NCBI GenBank assembly: GCA_029531795.1 | Contig: JAPEIS010000008.1 | Location: 930,001 to 994,000, forward strand | DNA from: Sclerotinia nivalis | Taxonomy: Eukaryota > Ascomycota > Leotiomycetes > Helotiales > Sclerotiniaceae | Length of the DNA: 64,000 nucleotides | Direction of reading: 5' to 3' | Shown: positions 9,799-20,814 of the stretch, in pieces | Numbering within the stretch: the stretch's first letter is position 1 | How the letters are laid out: each line of letters starts with the position of its first letter | Made by a program: the position numbers and the translations under genes | The notes under the pieces: generated by a model | Databases searched by the model: none | Told to the model about the DNA's origin: nothing | Seen by the model: only the letters and a program-made list of their open reading frames with translations

Positions 9799-11964
9799 TT
9801 ATTCCCTCGGGGTCTGTTTCTCAACCACCTCAATCTGTCCCCTCCAACCCTTTCCATTTCTCGTCCATATCACCCCCACGGCCAAAACCTGCACCACCGA
9901 AAACGCAATATTAACTTTCATCTGCATATTATACCCATGCGCAAACGCTTTCTCTGTCTCTATCCTCAACTCTTCCGACAAGTTTTCAATTTCGCGTGTA
10001 GATTGTAGTAGTAAAGAGAGTTGCTCGGCGCCGAGTAAGGGGGTGAGATGAGAGGTGAGATAGTTGTTCATTATGGTGGTGGAGATGGCGAGACCGAGGG
10101 CGCCGCCTAGAACGCGAAATTGGAGGAGGGATCCGCCGCTTATAGCTAATTTTCACATATTAGGTTATGGAAGAAGAATGAAGGGAGATAGGGAGGAAGA
10201 GGTAATGACGTACCCAGATCTCTACCCTCGACCACCGCTGGCGGCAACAACAAACAAATGCCCATAACCCAACCCATACCAAAACCGGTCAGTACTTCCC
10301 ACCCATAAATGGTGTTCGGTAGCGTACCGTTCTCGGGAAGGGTGGAGAAGAGCGACATACCGAGAAGTTGAATGATGGAACCAATGAAGAGAAGGATGAT
10401 GGGCGGTATACGTCGTTTGGCGATGATGTTGACGAGAATGGAGGAGAGGGAGATGGAGAAATTGAAGGGGATGAGTCGGAGTCCGGAGGTGAAGGGCGAG
10501 ATGGAATCGATGGCTTGGAAGCGTTGGGGTATGTCGATTACGATTATGTTGTAGGGGACTCCGGAGAGGAATGACATCCTGTGGCTTTCATTAGCATTTT
10601 TGTTTCTACTTTTGGGTTTCTGGATTACTGAAGGGTGAGGTAGGGAGATGGGAACAACGTACAGCAAGGTCCCCATCCAAGGCCGATTCGATAAAAATCG
10701 GAAAGGAAATACAGGTTCCTGAGTTCTTTTTTCCTTACTCATTACCTTCTCGTTCAGCATGAATGCGACGAATAGTATTCCAGATAAGATTATTAATGCA
10801 ATCGCAGTACCGGATTTCCAGGCAAATTCTATACCGGCTTCAAGAAGGACTGTTACGAGTAAGACGGTGGCGCCCAGGAGAAGAGATGCCCCCGAAATAT
10901 CGAGACGAGAGAGAGAATTTGTGATAGGATGAGGAAGGACAGGACGACCATGGTAGGGAAAATTCGAAGGAACAGAGATATAAAGTAGAGCCGCGGATAC
11001 CACACCGACAGGAACACTAATAGATTTGTCAGTTATTTCTCTTTGTTGTAGGATGCATTTGGGAAAGAAAGGTACTTACTTGATCAAAAACACCCATCTC
11101 CAAGTCGAATGTTCACTAACGCCTCCCCCAATCAACGGCCCCACTAGACTCCCCAACGCAATTGCAGACCCTATAAGAGCCGCTTGCAACGGATATTTAT
11201 CTTTCGGAACCATTTCATACGCGGCTACTAGCGCTAACGACACCGTACCCGCGGCTCCCACACCCTGGAATACTCGGCATACAATTCTATACTTTGTCAG
11301 ACCCGGCATGGAAAGGTGGCGGGCGGCTAGCTTACAATTGGATCATGGTGTGAGCGGCGCCACATCCGCCGGAGAAGACGGTAAATATAAGCATGGAGAT
11401 TATCATCGCGGGCTTGCGCCCGTAGATGTCGCTAATCTTGGCCCAGATTATGAGTAAGCCTTTTTTGTTTGCGCCGTTAGTACATTTGCGTTTGGATCAC
11501 TGCGTCTCGTCGACATTGAAAACGAGGAATTGGCAAGTGGGATCATGAAAAGGAAGAATGGAAGATGAAGGTACCGGTATAGGTAATAAGATAACCGGTT
11601 ACAACCCAGCCCATTTGGCTGAAACCTCGCAGATCATTGGTGATAGATATTAGGGATGTGCCAATGATGGATACTTCCATATTAACGAGGAACATGGAGA
11701 TTGAACAACTACAGTCGGGTCGCCCACATTAGCATTCATGAGTCTCAAACTCTCATTGTATAAGATGACTCACCATAATCGCATCAAGTGGAGTCTCCAT
11801 CCTGTCATGTATACAAAAGACGTATCTTCAACGATGCCATCTGGAGTTGTGAAGGAAGCTTGCTGCTCTACATCTGAAGATTTCTGGGCGTCGGATGAGG
11901 CTGGTTTGTCGCTGGTACGGACAGCGACATGGTCTGAATCTTTGATTTGCTCATCCTGCGACAT
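9799..11964 (-). CDS. MFS drug/H+ antiporter-like efflux transporter
   Basis: Model: complement(join(9799..10145,10214..10578,10663..11016,11080..11286,11336..11459,11575..11708,11774..11964)), 573 aa, all six introns GT-AG and in phase. After a 60-residue hydrophilic N-terminus, exon 2 gives a first helix (FLVNMEVSIIGTSLISI). Exon 3 carries the MFS loop signature KISDIYGRKPAM, and exon 4 carries CRVFQGVGAAGTVSLALV, PLIGGG and TWRWVF. These are typical of fungal 14-helix drug:H+ antiporters in the plasma membrane. Exons 6-7 give QFRVLGGALGLAIST. There are no stops or frameshifts, so it looks functional. Substrate unknown. It is the left-most gene of an accessory block and could export that block's product (inference). 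Confidence 0.85.
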
Positions 11965-12879
11965 TGTAAGGAAATTTAAAGTTTCGTTTGTATGCAGATA
12001 TCGAAGTACGATACTTCAAAAAGATGCCAGAAAGAAGAGAAAAAAACATCGACGAGAGATTTCTTCAAGAGAGAGAAAGGTCAAATTTTCATTCACTAAA
12101 CCAACATGCACCGATTTTCTCCTCGGATATCACCAATAGGCATATAACAAATTCTTATATTGGCAGCATCCTATTCGATTAGATACGAATGATGATTGGA
12201 TCAGATCATTTATGAGGCGCAAAACCTGGACATCACCAATAGACATTCTTCATTACTGCGGCATATAACAAATTCTTACTTCGGTGTATCTATATATAAC
12301 CGTACTTCAATAATTCAGTATGCACGTTTAAATTTCTATCACTTGCCTTTTTCAAATCCCTCCATAAGTCCATTTACTGCTTACAGTGTACGACATGAAT
12401 TCTTACTACATCAACGTCCGGCAGTGTCACCCACTTTGTACCATCATCCCCACCAACGTCCTCTGATACGAGATTCAACCCTACTCTCCGACGTTACAAC
12501 CCATTCAACCCCCCGCTTCCTTCAGAACGCCAATACCTTTCACAACGGGCTGACATGTATGATGTGTGTAGTATTCAGCAAGGAAACCACTCCTTTCAAT
12601 TAATGCAACTTCCGCGGACACGACCGTTCGCCATTCGATGAACCGACAATATGTCGGATCGAAATTTTCTTTCGCGCAGTCAGCTCAAGGCTTGAGAAAT
12701 ACGATGTCGCTCAGCTCTTACCCCAGCCTGCCTGCAAACAAGGCCATCTTACAACGCCTCTCTCAGCCCGCTGTCATTCTCTTTCTTTTTTTTCCTCCCG
12801 TCTTTGGGCTGACTGAACTTCGCAATCTGACAAGAAATCTTTTTTCCAACTACCGTCTCCACTAAAATTCAACCTCACA
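11965..12879. promoter_or_regulatory. Shared upstream region of the MFS and rhodopsin-domain genes
   Basis: The MFS gene (minus, start 11964) and the rhodopsin-domain gene (plus, start 12880) diverge from this 0.9-kb region, so both promoters should lie here. It also contains a copy of a dispersed repeat at 12131-12286. A pyrimidine-rich stretch (12770-12800) precedes the right-hand ATG. Only short, unconvincing ORFs are present. Confidence 0.55.
12131..12286 (-). repeat. Dispersed repeat, inverted copy of the 20.1-kb repeat
   Basis: Two copies of a CACCAATAG[G/A]CAT...ATAACAAATTCTTA block (12131-12157 and 12232-12276) flank a core containing GATACGAATGATGATTGGAT and GAGGCGCAAAACCTG. The reverse complement of the whole matches the repeat at 20105-20310, including the AATGAAGAAT[A/G]TCTATTG segment. 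No coding capacity. It is probably a non-autonomous mobile repeat present as overlapping or tandem units. Confidence 0.7.
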
Positions 12880-14329
12880 ATGTCAGAGCTCAAATTCGAC
12901 CCCAACATCCCCAACGAGAGCCGCAGTGGTGAATTGTATGCGGTGATTATCGTCGTCACGATACTCTTGATCGTAACGACGACGGCGAGAGTAATCACGA
13001 AATGGAAGCATGGATTGAAATATACTTGGGATGACTATTTGATTGTTCTTGGGACAGTAAATTACCCCCGACCCAAACCCACTTCCTCACACCAACAAAA
13101 TGATATTGATGTACAACAAACCGCCCTCCATTACTTTCATTGTTCATCCCAACACCAAACAATATAGATATGAAACAGTATGGATATACAAGCAACTAAC
13201 ATTTCAATCCTCACAGCTCCTCGATCTCGTAGGCAACGCCTTCGACCTCGTAGCCACAAAGTCTGGTTTCGGTCGTCACGAACAATATATTCACCCCCTC
13301 GCCCTCATTACCTGCGCAAAATACTCTCAACTCGCCGTTTGTGTCGCTGGTCTGGCTATCTGCGCTATCAAATGCAGTATTTGTTTCTTTCTACTCAATA
13401 TCATCAAAGGCACACATCGTCGATTCACAATAAGTATCTATATCTTACTAGCCTTTACAGTGATATCTAGTTTTATAAGTCTGTTGCTTTGGGGACTTCA
13501 AGCTAGTCCGATCGAAAAGCTTTGGGATCCGAGGGTCAAGGGAACAAAGGTTTCAGGGAAGAGGTTTTTGGCCGTGGTCTATATTTTCTATGGTATGCTT
13601 CCTACCTACCTTGACAATGAAGAAGTGACTAACTAACTGATGGGAATAGCGTTCGGTGTGTTTACGGATGTCGTCTATTCCTTATCACCCATCTATTTCC
13701 TCTGGAACATCAAGATCAGTCTCCAAAGAAAACTCACCATCCTCGCTCTTACAGGCTCGGGTCTTCTGTAACTTCCCCCCTCTTCTCATTCCCCCCACTT
13801 TCATCACCTTCTCTCCATTTCTCCTCAGTAAATGCTGACGAACAAAAGTATAACAATAGTAGCTTTTCTTAATATTCACTACGCGCCCGCTTTCCTCGCT
13901 CCAGACGCTACATGGGCTCTCGTTAATGAATTTATCTGTGATATTATTGAACGCAATATCTCAGCTGTTATTGTTAATTTACCAGCGCTGTGGCATTTGG
14001 TGCATAGAACTAAACCGGTGGTATCGAGTTTTGAGGGGTCGGTGGGGTATTATGGGGGGAGTGGGAGGAGTGGTGGGAGGAGTGGTGGGTTGGGTAATAG
14101 TGGGATTGGTAGTGGATTAGGTATGGGAATGGGGGGGAAGAGGGAAAGGGAAATGCTTGGGAGTATGGATGAGGAGAGAGAGACGGTTTGGAAGAATGCG
14201 GATGGTGAGAGGGTGATGGTGAAGGAGGATAGGAGGTTTGGGAATGGGAATGGGAATGGGGACGGGGAGAGTGGGGATAGTATTCCGCTTAGGACGAGGA
14301 CGGATGTACATATTAGGGAGGGGGTGTAA
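12880..14329 (+). CDS. Fungal rhodopsin-domain integral membrane protein (PTH11/SAT20-like)
   Basis: Model: join(12880..13056,13217..13592,13650..13767,13849..14329), 383 aa. Seven hydrophobic segments are visible, starting with YAVIIVVTILLIVTTTARV and followed by the family motif KHGLKYTWDDYLIVLG. Next come GFGRHEQYI, a long loop and ATWALVNEFICDIIERN before the last helix. This pattern is that of the fungal rhodopsin domain (formerly described as PTH11-like or satratoxin SAT20-like membrane proteins). The third intron acceptor (AAAAG at 13848) was chosen because it restores a hydrophobic sixth helix and keeps frame; CTCAG at 13828 would cause an early stop. The C-tail is Gly/Met/Glu-rich low complexity. 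Role unknown; such proteins are often sensors or sit in secondary metabolite clusters. Confidence 0.82.
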
Positions 14330-14846
14330 AGATGGGGTAGGATTTGTTCGGGTTCGGGTTCGGGTTTGGGTTTGGGTTTGGGTTTGGGTTTGGGGGTGGT
14401 GAGGGTGAGGGTGGGAGGAAGGGCGGGCCGCTGTATATTGATTGTTTGCTGCGCGGGATATGGATTGAGTATTGGGAATGGGAAGTAAGGAAGCTTATAT
14501 AGTAGGCCTGGAACGGAAAATTTGTTTTATTGGTGTACTATAGGATAGGATGACGGTTTTCGTAGGACCGCAAAGGGAATCTGGGAATGAATGTAAAGTA
14601 AAAGCATCTGCGCAAAATAGCTTCTTTGGATTGTGGTTCAGTGGAGAAATATTCTCTCGTCCTATCTTTACCCATTCATATGTTTTTGTTGTATATCTTC
14701 ACATGGGCAGCTTTGATTGTTACATTGTGAATGTGACAATGACGGTTGTATTTGGGAGGGGGAGGAAATAGTGAGGTCTGGGTATGAGAAAGCTACACAA
14801 ATTTAATCAGCAAAGAAATTAGAAGATCATACAGTACATTTTTCTT
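14330..14846. other. Convergent intergenic region with G-rich hexamer repeat
   Basis: This lies between the 3' ends of the rhodopsin-domain gene (+) and the DUF1365 gene (-), so it should hold both terminators. At 14350-14395 there is a hexanucleotide run, GGGTTC then GGGTTT repeated about six times, followed by more G-runs to about 14430. No gene seen. Confidence 0.6.
14350..14395 (+). repeat. GGGTTT hexamer microsatellite
   Basis: Two GGGTTC units followed by about five GGGTTT units. Four or more G3 runs with 3-base spacers give a strong G-quadruplex pattern, located just after the stop codon at 14329. The unit differs from the fungal telomere repeat TTAGGG. Confidence 0.8.
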
Positions 14847-17005
14847 CTATCTAACCCCATAAGCTCCAAACCCCCATCCCCCTCCCACAACAAAAACCCC
14901 TATCACAACTAAACCGAGAAATTTCAATAATCCCTCGTCACCATCCGTAAATATCTTCGCAAGCAGAAATGTTAATTCAGCTTTTCTATATTCCTTCTGC
15001 TCTCTTTCTGAGAGATGTGAGGATACAAATGAGGATAGGAAATTCTCTCCTTCCCATTCTTCTTTTTTCTCTTCCCTTTTCTCATCTTTTTCTATCGATG
15101 TCTGAGGAGTAGAGATTCCCAAAGTTTGAGAAATAGGATAGTTAGGATTGGGATACCATCCTTTTCCTTTATTTACTTTTTTTCTTAAGTGTTTATTAAC
15201 ACCCTCTAGACTCCACCATTTTTCCTTTCTGTTCCTCTCACCCTTTTCAACACAAGCAAATTTAGTCAAAACCCCACAAACCCCCTTCCCATCATCTGAC
15301 TTTATCAATCGATTCTCTTCACGTTCCGGAAATAGACTTTCTTTGAGAGCGAGTTGTAGAGATGGGTAGAATAGAAGAGTGGAATAGAATGAGGGGGTTA
15401 GGATATGAAGCTTTAGGGTTTGAGGAGGAGTGGATGTAGAAGAGGTGGGGAATTGGGGAGGGGGAGGGCAATGGATAGGGAGGATGTGTGTGGAGAGTTG
15501 GGTGGTGAGGGATGTGTAGTGTAGTGTGAGAGAGGGGGAAGATGGGGAGGGGTTGGTGTTGGGGGGTGAAAGGTTGGGAGGGGAGAGGATGTGGAGGAGG
15601 TAGTGGTGGAAGGTTTTGGCGAAGATACTGGGATGTGGTTAGTGGAGGTTTTTAGTGGGGCGAGGAAAAGGCGGGGGGAGGGGAGGTGGGGGTGAGGATT
15701 AGTGGTGGGGGGAAAAGGGGGGAAGGGGGAATTAATGGGGACAAACATTTCCGAAGAAGTAGCATGACGAGCAACATTTGAAGAGCGTGGTTCGGGTCGG
15801 TACCAAATACTTAGGTTTTTTTGATAAGCTAGTTTTATTGCTTGGTGCAGGATACGTGGATCTACATATTCAAATTATTATTCGAATCCCGTGTATGCGG
15901 GTAGGAAGGGAAGCGGGAGGGTGTGAAGAATGCAGTGAGAGGACGGGCGGATAGCGGGAAGAAAGACGAAACATAAAAAGAAGATAAACATACAAGTACA
16001 CCAACCCACCCACCACCATCTACACATAAACCCCCAAAAGGAGAAGAAGGATTGTTCTGAAGGATCGAGGGGTATTCCAGTCGAGTAAAGATGAGCGAAG
16101 AGTTTTGGATGGTTAGAGGAGGAAGATAGCGTTACTCTTATGTCGATTGTTTGTGGATTATCTGACGCGTTTTTGAAGATTTGGTTGGGGGTTTGAGAGG
16201 GGTGAAAAGAGGGAGAATGTGATTCCACGGTATAGGTACCGCGTCGAGATGAGAAGGGGGAGACGTGCATATCTTTTTTGAAGATGTGTTTGAGTACCTC
16301 GGTCTGTGGTTGAGGAGAATCGGAATTCGAGCTGTGGGAGGAGGGGGTGGAGGAGGAATAGGAAGTATGGGGAAGAAAATACATAATTCGCTCATCAAAA
16401 GTGTTATTCACCTCGGCAACCATAGCTTTCAACACCATTAACGAATCGTACAAGTACCAAAAAGAAGCCGGATTGAACATATGGCCTAGAATTCTCGGTG
16501 TGGTAACCAAATACACAAACGGATAATCGTTTGGATTTTTGCCCTATCGTTACATATACATCAGACATCATTCTCTCTCTCTCTCTCAAAAGCAAAAAAT
16601 GGAAGTTTAGAGCGGAAGTACCTCGGATTCCAACCATAGATCGAATTTCCTTCTCAGACCAATATCGTTGTGTCCTCGCTGTAGATGATCTCGAGATTCT
16701 ACGCTCAACCATCCTCTTTTGCGGATCCCGCAAATGTCGACGGATAATATCCAATGTGGTTGGGGTGTATATAGGATGGGTGTGCCGAGGAGAAGAAAAC
16801 TGTAATTGAAGGAGTGGTGGACGGGTGTAAGACGGGTGTGGGATATGAGGGCGGGGAATATGAGGGGTTTTTGGAGGAATAAATTTGGGTTTTTGGGGAA
16901 TGAGATTGCGTACGCAGAAGTGGCTTTCGAAAGCTGGAGAATGAGGTATGTGAGAATGAAGAGGAGGAAGAATAGCGTAATTGCGAAGAGAGAAATGAGT
17001 TCCAT
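14847..17005 (-). CDS. DUF1365 family protein, membrane-associated
   Basis: Model: complement(join(14847..15627,15747..15861,15994..16543,16622..17005)), 609 aa, in frame throughout. An N-terminal helix (FAITLFFLLFILTYLIL) is followed by the DUF1365 core: SHTRLTPVHHSFNYSFLLLG, then YPFVYLVTTPRILGHMFNPASFWYLY, EVNNTFDER, KKDMHVSPFSSRRGTY, RWWWVGW, YPRILHQAIKLAY and LSIWYRPEP. The first and last pieces join only when the introns at 15993-15862 and 15746-15628 are removed. After about residue 350 there is a long extension, Ser/Pro- then Lys/Glu-rich, ending in a hydrophobic Gly/Val segment. In bacteria DUF1365 genes (COG3496) lie beside an FAD oxidoreductase (COG2907) and a cyclopropane fatty acid synthase; the FAD partner is at 20.8 kb here. 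The biochemical role is not established. Confidence 0.85.
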
Positions 17006-17338
17006 GGTAGCCGTTTCGGTGTGAAGGTTTTTTGTGAAGTGAAGTAGAGGAAAGAAGATGAAAACTACAAGTTGAGATTCTGTGGCTTCAAAAAAAACCC
17101 TTCTCGAGAGCGAGATGTAGATTCAGACAAGAATCTATGGAGAGCTCATGTGTATGATATTTTCTCCCTCCACAGTGAGTTTCTGATGCTCCATTCACTT
17201 CTTAGCCTTGCTAGAGTATGTAAACATGTCCCCTAAATCCCCAAAACGTACCTATGTACGTCTTTCATATTTTCTTCGCAATAGATTAAAACTTTCCCCC
17301 ATCTAAATCCTAGCACGTGCCGAAAACAGAACGTCGTA

Positions 17339-17769
17339 AGTCCAATACCCTACTTTCGGCCCACCCCTACTTTCGGAGCACCATTTTACATCAAAAACAG
17401 TGATTTTGAGGTATTAATAACTCTACCAAAATTAGATATTATTGTGATACAATTGCCGTAAAGAGCAAAAGGTCGATAACCCTGAAGGGATTATATATAC
17501 TAATTATAAATATATGATCGACCTCGAGTGCTAGTCGCTCAAAGGCCGATCAGGGTGATCGGCTTACCTAATCCTTCGAACCGTGACAATTAAGATTATA
17601 TAATACTTTTTTAAATTTTTAATTTAATATATAAATATAAGTAGAATCTATATTTAAAATTTTATAACAATATCTAATTTTGGTAGAGTTATTAATACCT
17701 CAAAATCACTGTTTTTGGTGTAAAATGGTGCTCCGAAATAGGGGTGGGCCGAAAGTAGGGTACTGGACT
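17339..17769. mobile_element. Fold-back/MITE-like element with about 101-bp inverted repeats
   Basis: The arms 17339-17440 and 17669-17769 are nearly perfect inverted repeats. Each starts AGTCCARTACCCTACTTTCG and runs inwards to CTCTACCAAAATTAGATATT. They differ by a few transitions and one single-base indel. TA dinucleotides at 17337-17338 and 17770-17771 fit a Tc1/mariner (Fot1/pogo-like) TA target duplication. The centre has no transposase; it holds an LTR fragment and AT-rich filler. It lies between the divergent DUF1365 and 2OG-oxygenase genes. Confidence 0.8.
17443..17588 (-). repeat. LTR fragment nested inside the fold-back element
   Basis: On the minus strand it starts TGTCACGGTTCGAAGGATTA (17588) and ends CGGCAATTGTATCACA (17443), giving TG...CA termini. 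It matches the 8517 copy over its first half and the 29.9-kb copy at its end, but lacks about 290 bp of interior. The flanks ATTAT/ATTAA are close to a 5-bp duplication. It begins two bases inside the left arm's end. Confidence 0.75.
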
Positions 17770-17771
17770 TA

Positions 17772-18472
17772 ATCACCAGGAATAGATAGGTATACCGAAG
17801 ACGCTGACCGCATACATACTTGCATCAACTTCCTGTACGTCACAACTTCTCCGCCTCTTCCTCCTCGTAATTCTCAATCTACCCCCCCTGCGCCATGCAT
17901 GGCACGTAACATAAAAAAATACCGTATCTAGCTGTGCCGCGAAAACTAACTTATTTGACAGAAAGAAGTACGACTACGGCGTTCTGATTATTTATGAGAC
18001 GCTGTAGCCGTGCCGCGAAAACTAATTCACTTGATAGAAGCCCAAGCCTACCAATAGGAAGAACTTCCAAGAAGGTAACACGCTGTAACACCTCGCACAA
18101 AAGAACCCCCAAAGTCTTATGCTGCGAAGGAACTCTTCCTTTAAGCGCACCAACACAATCTGCTGATGATGATGTTTTTCTTTCTGACGCACCTGACGCC
18201 CCTAAAGCACCTAAAGCATCTACTTTTGCCCTACCAATGCCAATTCCTACTACACCATCTGCAATATTCACTACCAATAATTCTCATCTTACACCCACCC
18301 CAACCAAAAAATACCATTACCAATAAAGCTAAAGCTAAAGCTAAACCTATTAAATTTTGGGAGGGCTGCGCCACAAATCTCTTTCCTTATTTGACCTACT
18401 GTAATTGAGTTTGCTTTCAACTGGGCATCAACATCGAACCATAATCATCACACAATCTAGCAACGAAAAAAA
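17772..18472. other. Upstream region of the 2OG-oxygenase gene with a direct repeat
   Basis: A 34-bp direct repeat (G[C]TGTGCCGCGAAAACTAA type) lies at 17931-17964 and 18007-18040. Overlapping ORFs on both strands at 17951-18326 are of similar length and have no recognisable domain, so I do not call a gene. The promoter of the gene starting at 18473 should lie in the last few hundred bases. A GCTAAA hexamer run occurs at about 18327-18345. Confidence 0.45.
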
Positions 18473-19701
18473 ATGGCATCTCAAAAACTTTTCGATTCGT
18501 ATCCTGCTTTTCCAAACGATATTCCGATTGCAAACGTGGAGAAGATCTCTTTGGCTAAATTGACGGCTGGAGACCCAACGGAGGTTTCGCGTATGTTCAG
18601 CGCATGCACGGAACTTGGATTCTTCTTGCTCGATTTGAAGAACGATGAGGTGGGAATGAGTTTGCAGAAAGATGTTGATGTCATGTTGGGTCTTGCGAAG
18701 GAGGTTTTTGATCTGCCTTACGAGGAGAAAACTGTGTACAATCAAGTTTCTCCTCAAAAGCTTGTTGGGTTCGTTCCTCGTTTCTTGAAGCTCTTTTCTT
18801 GAAGCCTCCTAGGTGGATAGATTACGAGGTGGATACGAAGTAGATTCGATGTGTATATGTGCTAAAGTGTGGAAATAGTTACAAGGCAGCAGGTGTGATG
18901 AAGACGGAAACGGGACAACCTGATCAATGCGAATTCTTTAGTATCAGTCGAGATGGTGCGTATACCTACAGTGCAAGCTTTCGTACTCTCGAATACAAGG
19001 TAGATGCTAACAGTGCATCTTGGAATACAGACATGCTAGGCACCGAGCCGATGGGCGAAAACCCACGAGTCATCCACGAAAACCGCACCCACATAATCTT
19101 GTATCTCAACCACATAAACAGCATCGCACAACTCCTACTTGCGTCCATCGACTCGCAGCTCGGTCTTCCTGATGGCAAATTGTCATCTCTGCAGAAAACC
19201 AGTATGCCATCTGGTACAGTGATTCGTATGATTCGATATGCTTCACAAGATCCCTCGGCTCGTCGCACCGCTCTACTTCCCCACACAGACTACGGTTCCA
19301 TCACCCTACTCACCAGCGTTCTCGGGGGTCTCCAAATCCTCCCTCACGGCAGCGACTGGCGCTACATCAAGCCGGAACCTGGCTGTCTAATTGTAAACAT
19401 GGGCGACGCAATGGTCGAATGGACGGGCGGAGTCTTGCGCTCGAATCTTCATCGCGTAACGTATGCACCCGGCGCACAAGCAGAATGTACAAGACATAGT
19501 ATAGCATATTTAATTAGACCCGAACGTGATGTATCGATGAAGAGAATTGTGGGCGGAAGAATTCCTGATGTAGAGCATGATGAAGAGGAATTGGATATTA
19601 CGGCTATGGAGTGGGAAATGAAAAAGGCAATGGCGTTAAAGGCTGGGGCTGATATCGCTAAGACTCGGGGCGGAAGGCCTATGAAACCTTTGTCTGTGTA
19701 A
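18473..19701 (+). CDS. 2-oxoglutarate/Fe(II)-dependent dioxygenase, isopenicillin N synthase-like
   Basis: Model: join(18473..18768,18879..19701), 372 aa. The N-terminal DIOX_N-type region (IPIANVEKISLAKL, then CTELGFFLLDLKND) is followed after the intron by GYKAAGVMKTETG. The C-terminal double-stranded beta-helix has the iron ligands HTD (about residues 232-234) and the distal His in NLHRVTYAPG (about 289), plus the co-substrate-binding RHS (R-X-S) at about 303. The acceptor at 18878 was picked because it keeps phase and joins KLVG to YKAAG. Length fits the plant/fungal 2OG-oxygenase family. These enzymes hydroxylate, desaturate or cyclise small molecules in the cytosol. Substrate unknown; its neighbours suggest a tailoring role in an accessory pathway (inference). 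Confidence 0.88.
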
Positions 19702-20814
19702 TGCAAAACGGTCGCTATTTAGGCGTGTAGGGCGCAAGGAAAATAATCTCTTCTTTAGTACGTTAGCATAGTTACATGAATATATTCTAAACACAAGTCT
19801 CTTTTTTTTATGTGCTTGTATGTGCATCAGGCAAATAATAAAACACATGATAATGTAAAGACCCTCATCATTCTAGTTCAGATCGGCGATCTCGACCAAA
19901 AATGTCTTTTAACCTTATGTTGATGTTAATTTAACCGTTGCGGCTACAACACAACGCTCCTTCGGTTGATGTAAGTCCCAAGCGCATGCATGAGGCACAG
20001 AATGTTGTTGTGAACAAGATGCATGCATAATATATGCGCATGTGTTACACAAGAAGGAACTAGTTGTCAATACTAAGAATGGAAGCCTAATTTTACCCCT
20101 GCGATACAGGTTTTGCGCCTCACGAATAAGCTGACCCGATCGTCATTCGTATCTGATCGAATAGGGTATTGCTAATATAAGAATTTATTATATATTATAA
20201 TAATGAAGAATATCTATTGATGATATTCAAGAAACAAATCAATATTCAGGATGACAGGTTTTGCGCCTCATAGATAAGCTGACCCGATCGTCGTTCGTGT
20301 CTGATCCCACATGAATCTGTATGCAGTCACCGCAATAACACAAAAATATTTAAAAAAAGATAATTACTATCATACATCATCGAAGGCTTGATGCCTTATC
20401 GGTACAACACAATATGTTAGTTTTCGGGTAATATTCTAGTCAATTGCCGGTCCCAACTTTTGGACGATATTGCCTTGGTGGAACTGAAATGGGCAATAAA
20501 ATGTACGATAAGGCATATAAAGATACTATGGAGAATTCAATAGGACAAGACAATGGGGCTGAGTTTCAGCACCGCCGTTCATGTGCAGACCCGATGTCCT
20601 GGCTGGGTTGTTAAACGGGGCAACTTGCCAGAGTTGGTGACGATGATGTAGGTATCCAGAAAGGGGCGCAGTATGTGTATATATCTGTCCCATTTGCTTT
20701 CCCGTGATCAGCACATAAATAACAAAGTGAACAAATGTCACACGTTGTCTTCACGTTGCCTTTGAGTGCCAAATCCTTTTTTAAACTTGAACTTAAATCT
20801 GAACTTCTGGTACA
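19702..20814. other. Intergenic region with tandem dispersed repeat
   Basis: Between the 2OG oxygenase and the FAD oxidoreductase, both on the plus strand. It contains the repeat at 20105-20310 and AT-rich DNA. The last about 100 bp before 20815 should hold the FAD gene's promoter. ORFs here are short and without domains. Confidence 0.5.
20105..20310 (+). repeat. Tandem copy of the dispersed ACAGGTTTTGCGCC repeat
   Basis: The segment ACAGGTTTTGCGCCTCA...AAGCTGACCCGATCGTC occurs at 20105 and again at 20254, giving a unit of about 149 bp with a second partial unit. The inter-unit part (AAGAATTTATTATAT, then AATGAAGAATATCTATTG) matches the reverse complement of 12232-12276. The two locations are therefore members of one family. 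Terminal structure was not resolved. Confidence 0.7.

Noticed and set aside
9698..10574. Plus-strand ORFs opposite the MFS gene
   Set aside because: They are antisense shadows of confirmed exons on the minus strand and show no domain.
12196..12865. Plus-strand ORFs of 75-135 codons upstream of the rhodopsin-domain gene
   Set aside because: They overlap the dispersed repeat and promoter, with no domain or splice pattern.
15413..15748. Pro/Ser-rich minus ORF of 111 codons
   Set aside because: It runs through the third intron of the DUF1365 gene and then reads the wrong frame of the last exon.
17951..18326. Overlapping ORFs on both strands (108-110 codons)
   Set aside because: Similar length on both strands, low-complexity Ala/Pro content, a direct repeat inside, no recognisable family.
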